Shown: positions 34,146 through 46,218, counted from the first letter of the stretch. The stretch is 64,000 nucleotides of DNA from Mya arenaria (GCF_026914265.1 NC_069135.1:32532756-32596755), one strand, 5' to 3'. The notes: generated by a model not told the origin, from the letters alone. Numbers and translations: made by a program.

Positions 34146-34737
34146 CTGTATAAAATGTATGCCTATAGAATAATCATTATTAGCGATTTTGCTTATGTCT
34201 CCTTCAATTGGAAACGCCGGACGGGTTCTGATTTAATTATTAAGAAAGCTACCGCCAAAGTTCTATGTAGTCATTGATTAGTTTTATAAACTAGAAGTTG
34301 GTTACCGGTACATAGTGGCATTAACAGATCAATTCACTTTAGACAAAAATAAAGTGGTTTTAACTTGATTGTCTTAATGGAATTTTGACTGTCGTTTACG
34401 AACGTTTAAATCGGAATCATTATTCATCCAAGAAATATCTAAAGGGCGGATTGTAGTTAGCTTGTTAGACTTAGTCTCTGATGTGGATGTACGAATCGTG
34501 TCGGTTTTATTTAAGACTGTTTCTTCTGCAATTTCATTCAGAAGCAATGATTTCCAATATGTTATTTTTTGAATTTCATTAATTTTAGGACTACAACCAC
34601 TGGACATTGGAAAGGTATTAAATCGGGAACAAAGAGATCTGCTATGAAGCCGGTAATAAAAGGAGAACGATGTTTAATAATGATCAAATCAGTTAGAGAT
34701 TCGAAGTGCTCTATGAAGTGAGTTGATGTCAAAATAA
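34146..34737. other. Intergenic DNA, nothing recognised
   Basis: AT-rich. A minus-strand open frame of 77 codons (34374-34607) has no recognisable motif and no splice or promoter support. Confidence 0.35.
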
Positions 34738-35054
34738 TGCACCAGTCAATAGTAACCACGGCCCCCCAGGTCCGGGGGTATACCGGGGAAAGCCGTTGAA
34801 ATGGGCCGTGTTTTTACCTTTCAGGTGGCCCCGCAGTGCCGGGTGAATGCGGTGGTTTTGTCTTCGCGCCAAAAATATAGCGGGGAATTTGCATTACCTA
34901 GGCTCTCTGGGGTGCGGGGCATTTGCCGGGGATTTGACCATCAGTTCGGCCCTGCAGGGCGGAGATTTAACCCGGGGTTGGCTGGACCGAAAGTCAAAGT
35001 CCCCGCTGTTCCCCGTACCTGGGGGGGGGGGCGTTGTTACAATTGACTGGCGCA
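34738..35054 (+). mobile_element. GC-rich MITE with TIR TGCACCAGTCAATTGTAAC, copy 1
   Basis: The ends are tgcaccagtcaatagtaacc and acaattgactggcgca. The inside is GC-rich: ggcccc, ggtccgggggtataccgggg, then cgaaagtcaaagtccccgc. Other copies: 45118-45345, 53741-54044, 58250-58562, 58938-59210. No coding capacity. Confidence 0.9.
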
Positions 35055-35785
35055 TAAGTTGATCAACATTGTTAGACGCAATAAGGATATTTATTTTGCC
35101 AGTTGCTTGTTGACGATGTAGGTTGAATCAATGGTGAGATTGTCACATCCCTTAATATAGACTAAATCAATGCTATGTTCCATTAGGAGCCATTAACTGT
35201 TATTTGAGTCGGGAGGACATTAAAATTCGCCGAAGAGTTGTCTGATAGTTCTGCACATAATGCCTCGATTCCATTTATATGTAGAAAATTTATTGGTCGG
35301 AAAGTAGTACCATTTCAAACATAAACAACGATACCACCCATTTGGAACAACGTTGTTCTCGATAAAAATAGCCGAGGAGTTCTGAATGCAACACCACCAC
35401 AAGTTCTACCGACTCTTTTTCTACGTACAGGATTACTACAGTTAGGAAGGTGAAGTTGGTCGTTAGTGGTACTAGTAAAGAGCGAAGCTTCTGTAAACAC
35501 AAGAACATTGTCGGGTTTCATCTCAGAATCAAGACTCGAATTGATCAAGTTTGGATTTTGAACTTTGAATCTTTAGATGCATGTTACTCAGGCCGCTTTT
35601 AAGGAGATTTAATTAGAAAATTCCATGGATCTTGAAACACTTGGTTCAGAGGTCAGACCTGGGTTTAGATGGACATAGTTAAATAATACCTTAGTAGCAG
35701 CAAGCCAATGGATTCAAACAATGATCTTACATACTGACCATCATGACTGTGCTGGCTATTTGGAAATAAAACACAATCATTCGAT
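35055..35785. other. Intergenic DNA with a MITE end fragment
   Basis: Mostly unassigned. At 35355-35390, ctcgataaaaatagccgagg, then agttctgaatgc, matches the right end of the family at 45790-46125 and 49733-50085. No supported gene. Confidence 0.45.
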
Positions 35786-36127
35786 TTAAAGCTGCACTCT
35801 CACATATTGAACGTTTTGACAACTTTTTTATTTTCTGTTTTGGAACGTGCCAATTTTTGCCAAAATGGAAACCAGTTATATAAGACTGCTGAGAACAATA
35901 TAGATCGAAGATTTTTATATATAAGTTCAAAAATTGATATTTTATGCATTTTTCTTACACTGATAGTAACGGTTTAAGCCATAAAACATTATTTTTCGAA
36001 CGGAAATATGAAAATCTACGATCTGATTTTTTGTCAGCAATCTTATATCATTGGTTTGATATTTACGCAAAAATTTGCTCTTCAAGAAAAAAAATAAAAA
36101 AAGTTGTTAAAATGGTCAATCTGTGAG
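35786..36127 (+). mobile_element. Palindromic TTAA MITE, copy 3, right end truncated
   Basis: Starts TTAAAGCTGCACTCTCACAT and follows the family to caatctgtgag, where it stops short; the last 15 or so bases and TTAA are missing. Confidence 0.88.
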
Positions 36128-37140
36128 TGGACATAATCATCGTAAACAACACAGTCAAACATCCTCAGCAGTGTGTTCATATTAATTAGGGGGCAAAACG
36201 GCAAACCACGCCCGCAGTTGATTTATTTTTTAATTTAAACGGTAAGAGTGCGAGTACTACAAAAGAATCGTGTCATATATTGTAAATAATGGGGCAGTTA
36301 CTGTATATTACATTTTCTATAAGCTATGAGTCTGGGCAGTTTTAAAAAGAGATAAACAATTATTTTCGTCGTAAAAAATGTTAGATAATAACATAATAGT
36401 ATAGTAATAAATAGGTAACTCAAGCTTTAAAGTTTATAACTTAATCAGCAGAAAAAACTCCCAAGAACAAGACTAAACAACGTTTCATGACAAAATGTCA
36501 ATAATTAGTCATTTTAGTGCAAATTTCATGTTCATATCATGCTATAGTTTCTGAATTTTTGGTACATTATAAATTACGCAAGATCCATGACAGTTTCTCA
36601 TACTTCATAATTATACAAAAAGGTTAAAGGAACCAACTATCATCTAAGGTTGTTTGTAATATTAATAACGATGTATGATGAAATCTTCGCAAAGTTATAC
36701 ATGAATAGTAATCACATTTAACGTTTCAAACGCAACAATAATCGTTATTAGTATTTAATGAAGTATTCTCAGTTAAAAAATATACGAAAATGTCAAGATT
36801 TGTGTTTTAAATATGTAGATATATATGCGTCCTAGTAGCCTAAATGTCCTGAATTATTAAATCTAGTAAATACAAGGGACGCAAATTGTGTTCGCCTTAT
36901 GACAGTGTCTACATAAGTCACCTCCCTTAAACATCCGTTTGTAGTTACTGACAAATCACACCTAACAATAATATTAAATACTACTTGTAATCACAATACA
37001 CTTAATTCCTCAATACAAAACCAATAACCTTTTTAAGAGTTTCAACGTTCGAATTTCCGCTTGAACTCTGTGAGAGAGTCCATTTAAAAGAATTATAAAA
37101 CCATGTATATGCATTATTCGTATATATAAATGACATCAGC
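36128..37140. other. AT-rich intergenic DNA, nothing recognised
   Basis: No coding, inverted or tandem structure that I can support over about 1 kb. Confidence 0.4.
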
Positions 37141-38803
37141 CTTATCGAAACATTACGGAATGTCGTTAGGGCTATCGCATATGAATGTGTTGATACTCGG
37201 TAGTACGATGATGAAAACGCGAAATCACGAAACTACGATGGTGAAAACTCGACAGTATGATGATGAAAACGCGACAGAAATATAACGAAACCACGATAAT
37301 TTGACAGTACGATAATGATAATGCGATAAACTATCGTGTTTTCACTATCGTACTGTCGCGTTTCAACATCGTACAATCGCGTTTTCATTATCGTACTGTC
37401 GTGTTTTCATCATCGTACTATTGCGTTTTCATCATCGTACTGTCGTGTTTTCATCATCATACTGTCGCGTTTCAACATCGTACTGTCGTGTTTTCATCAT
37501 CGTACTGTCGCGTTTTCATCATCGTACTGTCGTGTTTTCATCATCGTACTATCGCGTTTTCATCATCGTACTGTCGCGTTTTCATCATCGTACTATCGCG
37601 TTTTCATCATCGTACTATCGCGTTTTCATCATCGTACTGTCGTGTTTACATCATCGTACTATCGTGTTTTCAACATCGTACTATCGCGTTTTCATCATCG
37701 TACTGTCGTGTTTTTATCATCGTACTATCGCGTTTTCATCATCGTACTATCGCGTTTACATCATCGTACTATCGCGTTTTCATAATCGTACTGTCGTGTT
37801 TTCATCATCGTACTGTCACGTTTTCATCATCGTACTGTCGTGTTTTCATCATCCTACTGTCGCGTTTTCATCATCGTACTGTTGTGTTTTCATCATCGTA
37901 CTGTCGTGTTTTCATCATCGTACTGTCGTGTTTTCATCATCGTACTATCGCGTTTCAACATCGTACTGTCGTGTTTTCATCATCGTACTGTCGCGTTTTC
38001 ATCATCGTACTGTCGTGTTTTCATCATCGTACTATCGCGTTTTCATCATCGTACTGTCGCGTTTTTATCATCGTACTATCGCGTTTTCATCATCGTACTA
38101 TCGCGTTTTCATCATCGTACTGTCTTGTTTTTATCATCGTACTATCGCGTTTTCATCATCGTACTGTCGTGTTTTTATCATCGTACTATCGCGTTTTCAT
38201 CATCGTACTATCGCGTTAACATCATCGTACTATCGCGTTTTCATAATCGTACTGTCGTGTTTTTATCATCGTACTATCGCGTTTTCATCATCGTACTATC
38301 GCGTTTACATTATCGTACTGTCGTGTTGATCTGAAACGCGATACTTCATAGTACGATGATAAAAACGCGAGTTCACGAAACTACGATGTTGAAAACGCGA
38401 AAGTACGATGATGAAAACACGACAAAACGATGATGAAAACGCGAAATCAAGATAGTATGATGGTGAAAACGCGAAAGTACAATGGTGACAACACGATAGT
38501 TTATTTCATTATCATCATCGTACTGTCGTTTATCATCGTACTGTCGCGTTTTTACCATCGTAATTTCGTGTTTTCATCATCGTACTGTCGCGTTTTTACC
38601 ATCGTAATTTCGTGTTTTCATCATCGTACTGTCGCGTTTTTACCATCGTAATTTCGTGTTTTCATCATCGTACTGTCGCGTTTTTACCATTGTAATTTCG
38701 TGTTTTCATCATCGTACATGTACTATGGAGTTTCGGGTTTCAGATCATCACATTCATAGGCGATGGCCCTAACGACATTCCGTAAAACATGGCATCAGAT
38801 AAG
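37141..38803. mobile_element. Foldback element whose body is a 22-bp satellite
   Basis: The terminal inverted repeats contain cattacggaatgtcgttagg, then gctatcgcatatgaatgtg (left), and the inverse cacattcataggcgatggcc, ctaacgacattccg (right). Between them lie 22-bp units of the type gttttcatcatcgtactgtc, in four blocks of alternating orientation: reverse at about 37195-37330, forward at 37338-38328 (about 45 units), reverse at 38335-38500, forward at 38500-38720. Units vary mainly at two sites (tatcg/tgtcg and cgcg/cgtg). Since 22 is not a multiple of three, and the unit has no stop in any forward frame, long open frames appear in all three frames; none is a gene. Confidence 0.88.
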
Positions 38804-39498
38804 CTTTCTTTAACTGTTCATGCATATATAAAGCATATATATTTGACCTAGTCCCACCATGTCCGATCATTCATTCGGGCGTTTTTGTATGCACAGAACG
38901 GCCCGGTGTCAGCTAGGTCAAATCACGAATAAGCAAGACATAATTGTAGCAAACATAATTATGTCTCGGCATTAGGTTCAGTAATCTAATACCGATTTGT
39001 ACAATAGTATAAATAATCGCAGTATTGCTCTAATATAGGGCTGATTATATCATTTCTACACTGCGCGGAGAAAGTTGCGGTCATGGATTGCAATTTAGAT
39101 GGATCACTCATACATTCACATCTGTTAGTTCAGGCAGATTTCACATGACCGTTCTTGCCAAGTTTGCGGGCAGTGTAGATGACTCTCCCTGCTTATCTAA
39201 CCTAGTCAATCGTTCGGTAAAGTACTCGCCTTTAAAGAGCCTTGTCGTACTTTCTGGAGATCGGCGACAGCGTGGTTTTTTCTGATGTAAATACCGGTAT
39301 TTGATAATTCTTCAGACGAAAAAAACATTACTGAATACATTCGTTGAGCTTGTTATAAGGCCTAAAATAATACCTTTGGCTCGGGTTACCCGACCAATCC
39401 CACGAAAAGGTCGCCGACCTCACCATGTTTATAAATTAAAAAAGAAACACACACATACTAAAAAATGAATTTGTTTTTAAACTGTGTTTTGATATGTA
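38804..39498. other. Intergenic DNA with a small hairpin
   Basis: tttgacctagt (38850 region) and agctaggtcaaa (38915 region) could pair around about 55 nt. An open frame of 65 codons at 39088-39285 has no recognisable content. Otherwise nothing is seen. Confidence 0.4.
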
Positions 39499-40126
39499 CA
39501 CTAAACAAACTTCCTAACCGGCCACTTAGTAAAGTGTCCTTCTTGAAAAGTGCATTAAGTATAATCAATATTCAGTTCAGTATTCGATATCCGCCCTCTC
39601 GTGGCAATATTCTTTGAAAAATTCAGCTAAATCGAAGCATAAACGGCAGAGAAAACACAGTTCATATGCGGTTACTCGTAAATCCAAAAGTCACAAGGAA
39701 AATAAATAATAATGCAAATTCCAAAGGGAATCAAATTTTTTATTATTTTTAGCAATCTTTTGACTCAGGCTTTGTTTCACATAGATGGTAATGTTTAAGT
39801 TGACCATTCATTTGAACTAATTAAGCCCTTGATGACTCTGTTTCAGTCTCACATATGATGTAATACCATTTTAAAGTGACTAAGGGTGGTATTTTTATTT
39901 TTCTTTCTTTACACGCTATGTTAGATTTTGTGACTTTAATGGTTGAGGGTGTTTTCATTTGAGACACTGTATCTTTTTGACAACGCGAAATATGTAAACC
40001 AAGTTTTCACAGCATGTGTACGATGTAATGGTCTTTTCGTGAAACTAATTTGTAATTAGGCTTATTTCACAAGTAAAGGAATATTAGAAGATTATTTAGG
40101 TGGCCGGTCAGGAATTTTGTTTAGTG
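39499..40126. mobile_element. MITE, 628 bp, TIR CACTAAACAAA, TA target duplication
   Basis: The left end CACTAAACAAACTTCCTAAC, then cggccac, and the right end gtggccg, then gtcaggaattttgtttagtg, are inverted repeats of about 33 bp with few mismatches. TA flanks both ends (39497-39498 and 40127-40128), as in the Tc1/mariner superfamily. There is no transposase inside, so it is non-autonomous. Confidence 0.82.
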
Positions 40127-40234
40127 TAGTTTAAGACCATTAACGCTTTGTACCGAAAGCGGACCATTTAAAGGAACGGCTAGCTCTTTATTTGATCGAA
40201 TGAGAAACTAGACTTTTCTTTCAAGATCAGAGGT

Positions 40235-40579
40235 TTAAAGCTGCACTCTCACAGATTTACCATTCTGACAACTTCTTTTGTCTTGGAATGGGCCAATTTT
40301 TGCGTAAATATCTGCAAACCTGGGATAAAAGACTGCTGACAAAATATCAGATCGCAGATTTCATATTTCGTGTGTTATGACTAAAAGCGTTACTAACGGT
40401 TAAAGAAAAATGCATAAAATATCATTTTTTGAACTTATAAAATATAAAAATCTGCGATCTTATTTTTGTCAGCAGTCTTATATAACTGGTTTCCATGCAT
40501 GTTTGCATAAACTGGCTCGTTCCAAGACTAACTTAAAAAAATAGTTGTCAAAACAGTCAATCTGTGAGAGTGCAGCTTT
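40235..40579 (+). mobile_element. Palindromic TTAA MITE, copy 4
   Basis: TTAAAGCTGCACTCTCACAG to CTGTGAGAGTGCAGCTTT; the right TTAA is mutated to TTCAA. Internal order as in the family. Confidence 0.88.
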
Positions 40580-41096
40580 CAAGGCGTTATGTCCGATGTC
40601 TAATCAACCTGTTACTCAGCTAATATGTACATCGGGTACCTTCAAGTATTGTAAACATTTCCAATAAATCGATTGAAGATTTGAAAAGGCTATACAACTA
40701 ACGGACATTCAATATGGTTGTACATGTTCTTGTGATAAAATTACTTGTTTATTAGAGTATTTTGCAATAAAACGCCGTTTGGATTATGCATCAAGGTAAT
40801 TTTGAATTTAACATTTATGCTTAAACGTTAGTATATTAGTATATGACTGTACTGCGTATTTCCCCCATTAATATCATACATTTATCTCATATCAAACTGA
40901 TAGAAAAATAATATACAGTTTTATGATCGTTTAGGTCAGTGAATGGTTTTCGTTAAGTTGTCATCATTTCAAAATTATCATAGACATACGTTATGACAAT
41001 TTTGTTTCGAAAACAATTGTATTTCATATGAACAAAGGTATGTTTATGAAGAGCTTCAGTTTGGTTATTGCATCCTCTTTTGCCATTTTAATACAG
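40580..41096. other. Spacer upstream of the 41-kb gene's visible exon
   Basis: AT-rich, no supported exon. It is probably intron of the small membrane protein gene, because the exon at 41097 begins with a splice acceptor in the middle of a codon. Confidence 0.4.
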
Positions 41097-42126
41097 GACA
41101 GGGTGTATTTTCTACCGGGAATTCTTATGCGACAAATTATAGGATCGGAGGCAGCCAATCTAACGCGCAACCTCACGCATTAGGAGGAGTTGGCGTGCCG
41201 CCACCGCCTACATACAGTTCTGCGATTTCCGGCTCGTATCACAATGTACCGGTCACGCAGCAGCACCACGGTGCGACGGTGGCTCCCTATCCCGCGCAAG
41301 GCAATACTGCCGGTAACGTTTCATACCTAAATGGAGGGCCGACGGTCGCAAACGGACAGAACGTCGGAAAGGTACATTTAGTTTTAATAAAGTAAACATA
41401 CCAGTTTTATTACAATGTATCGTCTTCAGATTGCCTATATCCATTGTCAATATTTGAACTTATATTTAAACTTTTAAACATTCTGGTAGAACAAAACAAC
41501 TAGTTCACACATTTCTGTTCATGCAAAAATCCGTTTGAATACTACACAAGAAGGCCGTATTACTTTCATCACTTAATGTTAAAAAGGCCGATATTGTGTT
41601 TGCAATAGATTGAAAGTGACACTCTTATTTAAAATCAATACATACACATGTAAAAAAAAACCCATATATTTTGAGTGATTAACCTTTAACTTCTTACTAA
41701 ATAACGCATTTATGAAAAATATTATTTACTGATTACAAGATTGTAACTGTGTATTTAATGGCTAAAACTCAAAAATATCAAATAATTGGTGAATGCTAAA
41801 AGATTGACTGTGATCTACTATCGTCTCATAAGGTAGCAATACCGTGTTTTCTGCACCTTTCTTTCAAATCCAACTCGGTATCCTTATTAAGAACCATTGT
41901 TTTTTACATGTATTCCCCCTTTTTGATATATTTAAATAATTGTGCATTTTTAAACACATTTTTGTTTCTTTCAAAATAGAAAATTATCATTATTAATCAA
42001 TAATATTATTTTTAGCCTTTCTGCACACCGTGTGTGGGGTGCGGCATTTTCTTTGGTATCATATTCGTCGTGGTCATCCTGCCAGCTATCATCTATTACG
42101 CTGTGGTCTCCATTCGCGATAGCTAA
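41097..42126 (+). CDS. Small proline-rich, C-terminally anchored membrane protein, 3' part of gene (two exons)
   Basis: Exon A is 41097-41371 (acceptor aatacag, donor gtacat); exon B is 42016-42126 (acceptor tatttttag) and ends in TAA. The phases match. Exon A codes a Gly/Ser/Gln/Asn-rich stretch with a PPPPTYSS segment, a possible PPxY-type WW-domain ligand. Exon B codes PFCTPCVGCG, a Cys cluster that could be palmitoylated, then one hydrophobic span of about 20 residues (IFFGIIFVVVILPAIIYYAV) and a five-residue tail SIRDS. It is predicted to be membrane-anchored with the N-terminal part cytosolic. The first exon, start codon and any signal peptide lie upstream and were not found. I do not recognise the family. 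The higher CG content of exon A compared with its flanks supports coding. Confidence 0.65.
41715..41940 (+). repeat. Intronic segment duplicated at 57990-58240
   Basis: This part of the intron before exon B matches 57990-58240 over about 225 bp: attatttactgattacaaga, ataattggtgaatgc, 'gtctcataaggtag', 'aataccgtgtt', 'ttctttcaaat', 'ttaagaaccattgtttt'. It is either a dispersed repeat or a partial duplication of the gene's intron. Confidence 0.75.
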
Positions 42127-42723
42127 ACGAGTGGTGCAAAGTAGGCAATTCACAAAGGACCACGGTAAACATTCACCAATCGTCATACGAAATAATGTTC
42201 GCCTATACATGTTGTTATAAATTACATGTATGTGTTCAGCATGGCGCCAATGGTACAGAGGGCCGACAGTACTTCAGTGGTATAACAAGAGCATGAATTA
42301 ACGGTCGTGTTTTACACCGTCAACCAAATCGTAACAACTCGGCAATCTCCGGCAAGCTTCGAGATAGACAGTCAAATATGTTTGATACTGGCCGAGGTGT
42401 TCCGATTGACTGTCGACCAAGGAAGGTACCCGAACACTTTATAACCCCAGTGTAGATGTTTGGGCTTCACCGAAATAGTTTTATTGCGCGAGTGGTTTTA
42501 TTTAAGGCCATTTTACATCTGATGCATTATGACATTGTTCCAAATTTTTTTTTTAACTTAAAGCTTTTTATTAATTCATTTCTTTAATATTGTTATTGCT
42601 TTCATTATATTTTTGGCAGTTTTCTTATTGTGGCAATCATTCTGCATACAATGCTGCTGTTTTGTTAAGTTTCATACTGAAAATGTACTATATATACAAT
42701 GTTAAATATTTATAATGAGTATT

Positions 42724-42729
42724 AATAAA
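42724..42729 (+). terminator. Candidate polyadenylation signal
   Basis: AATAAA downstream of the small membrane protein gene's stop codon. A chance occurrence is possible in AT-rich DNA. Confidence 0.4.
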
Positions 42730-43128
42730 TGTTCTACTAAATTGTATATTCCAGGGCTGATAGAATACTAAACCTGAACCAAGTTTTTTTTTCATTTAAA
42801 TAATAATCATTTAATGAAACAATTTAATTAAGATTTATCTCCCTTGTTTGTCCGATACTATGGTGGTACATGTATGTTACTTATTAAGTGGAATTCGCAA
42901 ACCATTACTAGTTAACCTGTTAATGATGTACAGCTAAAAAGATAACAGTTGACAGTTCTGGGCACTTTTAAGCCTGTTTTCAGTCTTATGATATTTATCT
43001 TACCAAAAAAGTAACGCGAATATTTTTACTAGATAGCTAGATAATTATCGCGAAAATTAAGTGGTTAACACGAAACAATTCGCGAACGTTAACAGGTTAT
43101 CGTACGGCAGTCATATCTTGGTATGTTG

Positions 43129-43155
43129 GTAGTTGGTAGTTGGTAGTTGGTAGGT
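43129..43155 (+). repeat. (TTGGTAG)n microsatellite
   Basis: About four copies of the heptamer TTGGTAG. Confidence 0.85.
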
Positions 43156-43269
43156 CGAATATTCAACTACCTGCTAATTGGAAGTTGTTTATTTGAATAT
43201 TATTGACATTCGGGGAATCGAATATTCCACTACATAGTAATTTGATGTTTATGTAGAGCTACTCGACTG

Positions 43270-43580
43270 CAGGGGCGTAGTCAGCGTTACGCACTTGCGC
43301 ATGTTCGTAAATCAATTTGAAAAATGAAAAAAAAATATGGCCCAAAATGGCATAAAAGTCGAGGGCTAAGCTAAAAATTGATATCAGAATAGAAGGAAGA
43401 TCAGCTTAAGTAAGCATTGTTTCTCTGTGCTAGATAGCTTAAACTGAGTCTAAATCAGTCACTTGATAATTACAAAGTCGGCGGCCTCGAACCTATATAT
43501 CCCTCCAAATACACCTCAGAGCTTTTCTCCCCCCACACCCCCTTTTGTGCGAAACATTCAGTAAAGCCTGGCTACGCCCA
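43270..43580. mobile_element. MITE with TIR CAGGGGCGTAGYCAG
   Basis: Left CAGGGGCGTAGTCAGCGTTA; right 'taaagcctggctacgccc', the inverse of gggcgtagccaggcttta. About 310 bp, no coding content. Short GGGCGTAGCCAG ends recall hAT-type MITEs (recall). Confidence 0.65.
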
Positions 43581-43843
43581 AAACGACCATTTCCAGCTGG
43601 GTATTTATCCCACCTACCAACCATGCAGTTGTTTGTTGGGGGTTCAGATTTTGTCTTGTTTTATGGTCGAAAGGAAATGTGAGGAGATCTCACGCCAAAT
43701 GCATTTTTATGCTTGTACATAGATCTTACTTCTTTTTTTTAAAAGTATTTGTTCTACATTCACGAATTGGTTGTTCGAAAATTGCCAGTTGTTTCTTCGC
43801 GCATAGTGTGTGTATACCACCTGATAAATTACGTCATATATGC

Positions 43844-44249
43844 TACGTCGGAAGGCAACATTTTGCTTAAAATAAAGACTTAAAACAAAGATAACTTTTA
43901 TTTTACTACACCATTTTAAATGAAACAAAGGGCAGTCTATGCCACATAAAAAGCCCTGCCTTCGTTTTATTACCGAAGTTTAATAAGGTGATCAGTTTCA
44001 TCAAACACTTCGATAAACCTGTTTCCAAAATAATGTTTTGACAGTGCTCCGTCAGACGACCGTTTTGGGAAAAGGTTTATTTTAATGTTTTGAAAAACTA
44101 AACTCTCAATCAAACTCTGGTAAAAAACCGAAGGCTGAGCTCCGTCAGCGGCGTAGACTGCAATATGTTTTATTTAAAATGGTGAAGAAATAGGAAAGTT
44201 ATATGTGTTTAAAGGTTTCATTCGAAGCGAATTGTTGCCTTCCGACGTA
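43844..44249. mobile_element. Inverted-repeat element, about 405 bp
   Basis: Left TACGTCGGAAGGCAACATTT and right aattgttgccttccgacgta are inverted. The similarity continues inward: 'accattttaaatgaaac' and, inverted, 'gttttatttaaaatggt'; 'gcagtcta' and 'tagactgc'. No coding content. The flanks cgtcatatat and acggtatatg also partly mirror each other. Confidence 0.75.
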
Positions 44250-45117
44250 TTGACGGTATATGAAATCGTGCCTTATTCTTTTTCATACTTCAGTACGAAT
44301 ATTTACGAATTGCTTTACGGTTTTCTACGAACTTAGCATTGTTTTATTTGATGTTCAACGTTTTTTTATGGTTCAGTTGTGACCTAGGTGATTTTCTTAG
44401 TGTTTTGGACCAAAAATGAGTTTTTACGGTTATGCATCTAAAAACACTTAAGTCATGAAAAAATAGAAAACAGTTTGCTAGTCCACACGGCCGTCGGGAC
44501 TTTTAACAAAACTGGTGGATATGTTGACCTGTTAAGGATACATTGATAACATCACATGATAATGTCAAACAACCAATCACGCAACACCACAGCCGTAATT
44601 AATTTTCAATCGCGTTATAAACGTCAATGAAAATTGTGGTCTTCAGAAACGACATTTGAGCAAAAATCAATATTTGCTGAAGGGTTCCAGCTTTTTCTAT
44701 TTTTGTTTTAACACTCATTATGATTTGCCACACTTTATTTCGTAATCCAAAAGGCCATTCTACAAACAATGAGCAAGTTTTTTTTTTACAGAATCCTGAG
44801 CATTTTGTCTCAAATGGTTGTCTCACATGTTTTATTATTTATGAATTAAAATGTTAAACATAATGAGAGAGGAAGGTAACAATTTCCCGCGAGTGTCGTC
44901 TACAAAATATAATAGATGCATACAGGGTATTGGTCTTTATATGTAGGAGGAATATTGATGATGACATTATCGGGACATCTGGGTTGCTCGCAACACAAGC
45001 CTGGGCTTGGAGGCTCAAGGTGGCAGATGCTAGGCAAGTTCTCCCAGTTCAGACACCTACAATAACAAAACACACTTTGAATGATATTGAAAAGGCATTT
45101 TCTGGTTTCACCTGTAT
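44250..45117. other. Intergenic DNA, nothing recognised
   Basis: AT-rich. An open frame beginning at 44930 reads into the MITE at 45118 and has no family signature; I do not call it a gene. Confidence 0.4.
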
Positions 45118-45345
45118 AATGCAACAGTCAATTGTAACCAATTGCGGTGGTTTTGTTTTCGGGCCAAAAATAGCGTGGGATGGGCCTTTCCTAGGGTACC
45201 TGGGGTGCGCGGACATTTGGCGGGGATTTTACCATATGTTCGTCCCCGCTGGGCGGGGATGTAACCCGGGCCTGGCTGGACCGAAAGTCAAAGTCCCCAC
45301 TTTTCACCGGACCTGGGGGAGCCGTGGTTACAATTGACTGGTGCA
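45118..45345 (+). mobile_element. GC-rich MITE (TGCACCAGTCAATTG family), copy 2, internally deleted
   Basis: Ends tgcaacagtcaattgtaacc and ttacaattgactggtgca. It lacks the ggtccgggggtataccgggg block, so about 80 bp are missing near the left end. Confidence 0.85.
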
Positions 45346-45441
45346 TAAGTTCACCAAGCGATGTCATGGAATAAGGCTCTCTGATGTTGTTGTTTTTTGG
45401 AAAACTAGTGATTAAGACAAGAGCAAAACTTCATTTCATTC

Positions 45442-45442
<1 letters not shown>

Positions 45443-45509
<67 letters not shown>
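45443..45509. repeat. (TA)n microsatellite
   Basis: About 33 uninterrupted TA units. Confidence 0.97.
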
Positions 45510-45512
<3 letters not shown>

Positions 45513-45789
45513 ATATAGACACTATAGTAGCCAGGGAACCATTAGCTCAATTTCTTGTTTAAGCTTATACAGTTAATGTCTCTGGTTTTGAATTAAAAAA
45601 AATCCTGCTAACCTAGGAGCAGTATAATATGGGGCATTTTGGTTTTAGGTACGATAAGAAGTAATACTATTTTGTTATATGTTATATGAATATGTTATAA
45701 TGTGTCCTGAAAGACAAACCCATCATAAGTACGAAGTACATTCAATGTATAAAAAAACAGCAGTCTCGTTAATGACACCAACTAGAACA

Positions 45790-46125
45790 ATCGGAACACC
45801 TCGGCCTTTTCCCATTGAAAACAATCTCAGATGTATATCGTTACATCAGAATATAGAAGTAGTTCGTTTTGAAATAGTAATATTAATTGATTGTAGTGTC
45901 TTTCGTATTACTAAGTTTAAATTGATTGCCGGTGATGTGAAATATTGCATTAATAATTAAGATTCCCCAGAGTAGTCATTAATTTTAACTGCTATTAAAT
46001 TTAAATTACTTAGCGATCTACTTGCAGCATAGATAGATGGAAGTATTTCTGACATTGTAAATCGTCCATATACATCAGAGGCTGTTTTCGATAGAAAATG
46101 GCCGAGGTCTTCCGAATGCAAATAA
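45790..46125. mobile_element. MITE family with TIR TTCGGAACACCTCGGCC, copy 1
   Basis: Left atcggaacacctcggccttt, then tcccattgaaaacaatctcagatgta; right tacatcagaggctgttttcg, then atagaaaatggccgaggtcttccgaat, the inverse. A second copy is at 49733-50085, with fragments near 35355 and 42405. Confidence 0.82.
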
Positions 46126-46218
46126 AAATGCAACGTCGTGTTCTGGCTTCAGGACCGGCATGATTTTATAAAGTCAAAATAAAGTACTATAAATTCAAAC
46201 GCTTATCAGTTTTTGATA

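Larger units (their letters stand above)
42127..43269 (+). other. 3' UTR of the small membrane protein gene and spacer
   Basis: AT-rich. The first canonical AATAAA is at 42724-42729, which would give a 3' UTR of about 620 bp. At 42405, ggccgaggtgttccga matches the end of the MITE family at 45790-46125, an isolated fragment. A heptamer repeat is at 43129-43155. Confidence 0.45.

Noticed and set aside
37336..38334. Long overlapping plus-strand open frames (up to 302 codons) with 22-residue repeats
   Set aside because: They arise in all three frames from a 22-bp satellite unit lacking stop codons; no start context, splice sites or codon bias.
37195..38720. CRISPR-like array of short repeats
   Set aside because: Units are contiguous with no unique spacers, and the DNA is clearly animal nuclear sequence.
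44930..45337. 135-codon open frame
   Set aside because: Its second half is the GC-rich MITE at 45118-45345; no family signature in the first half.
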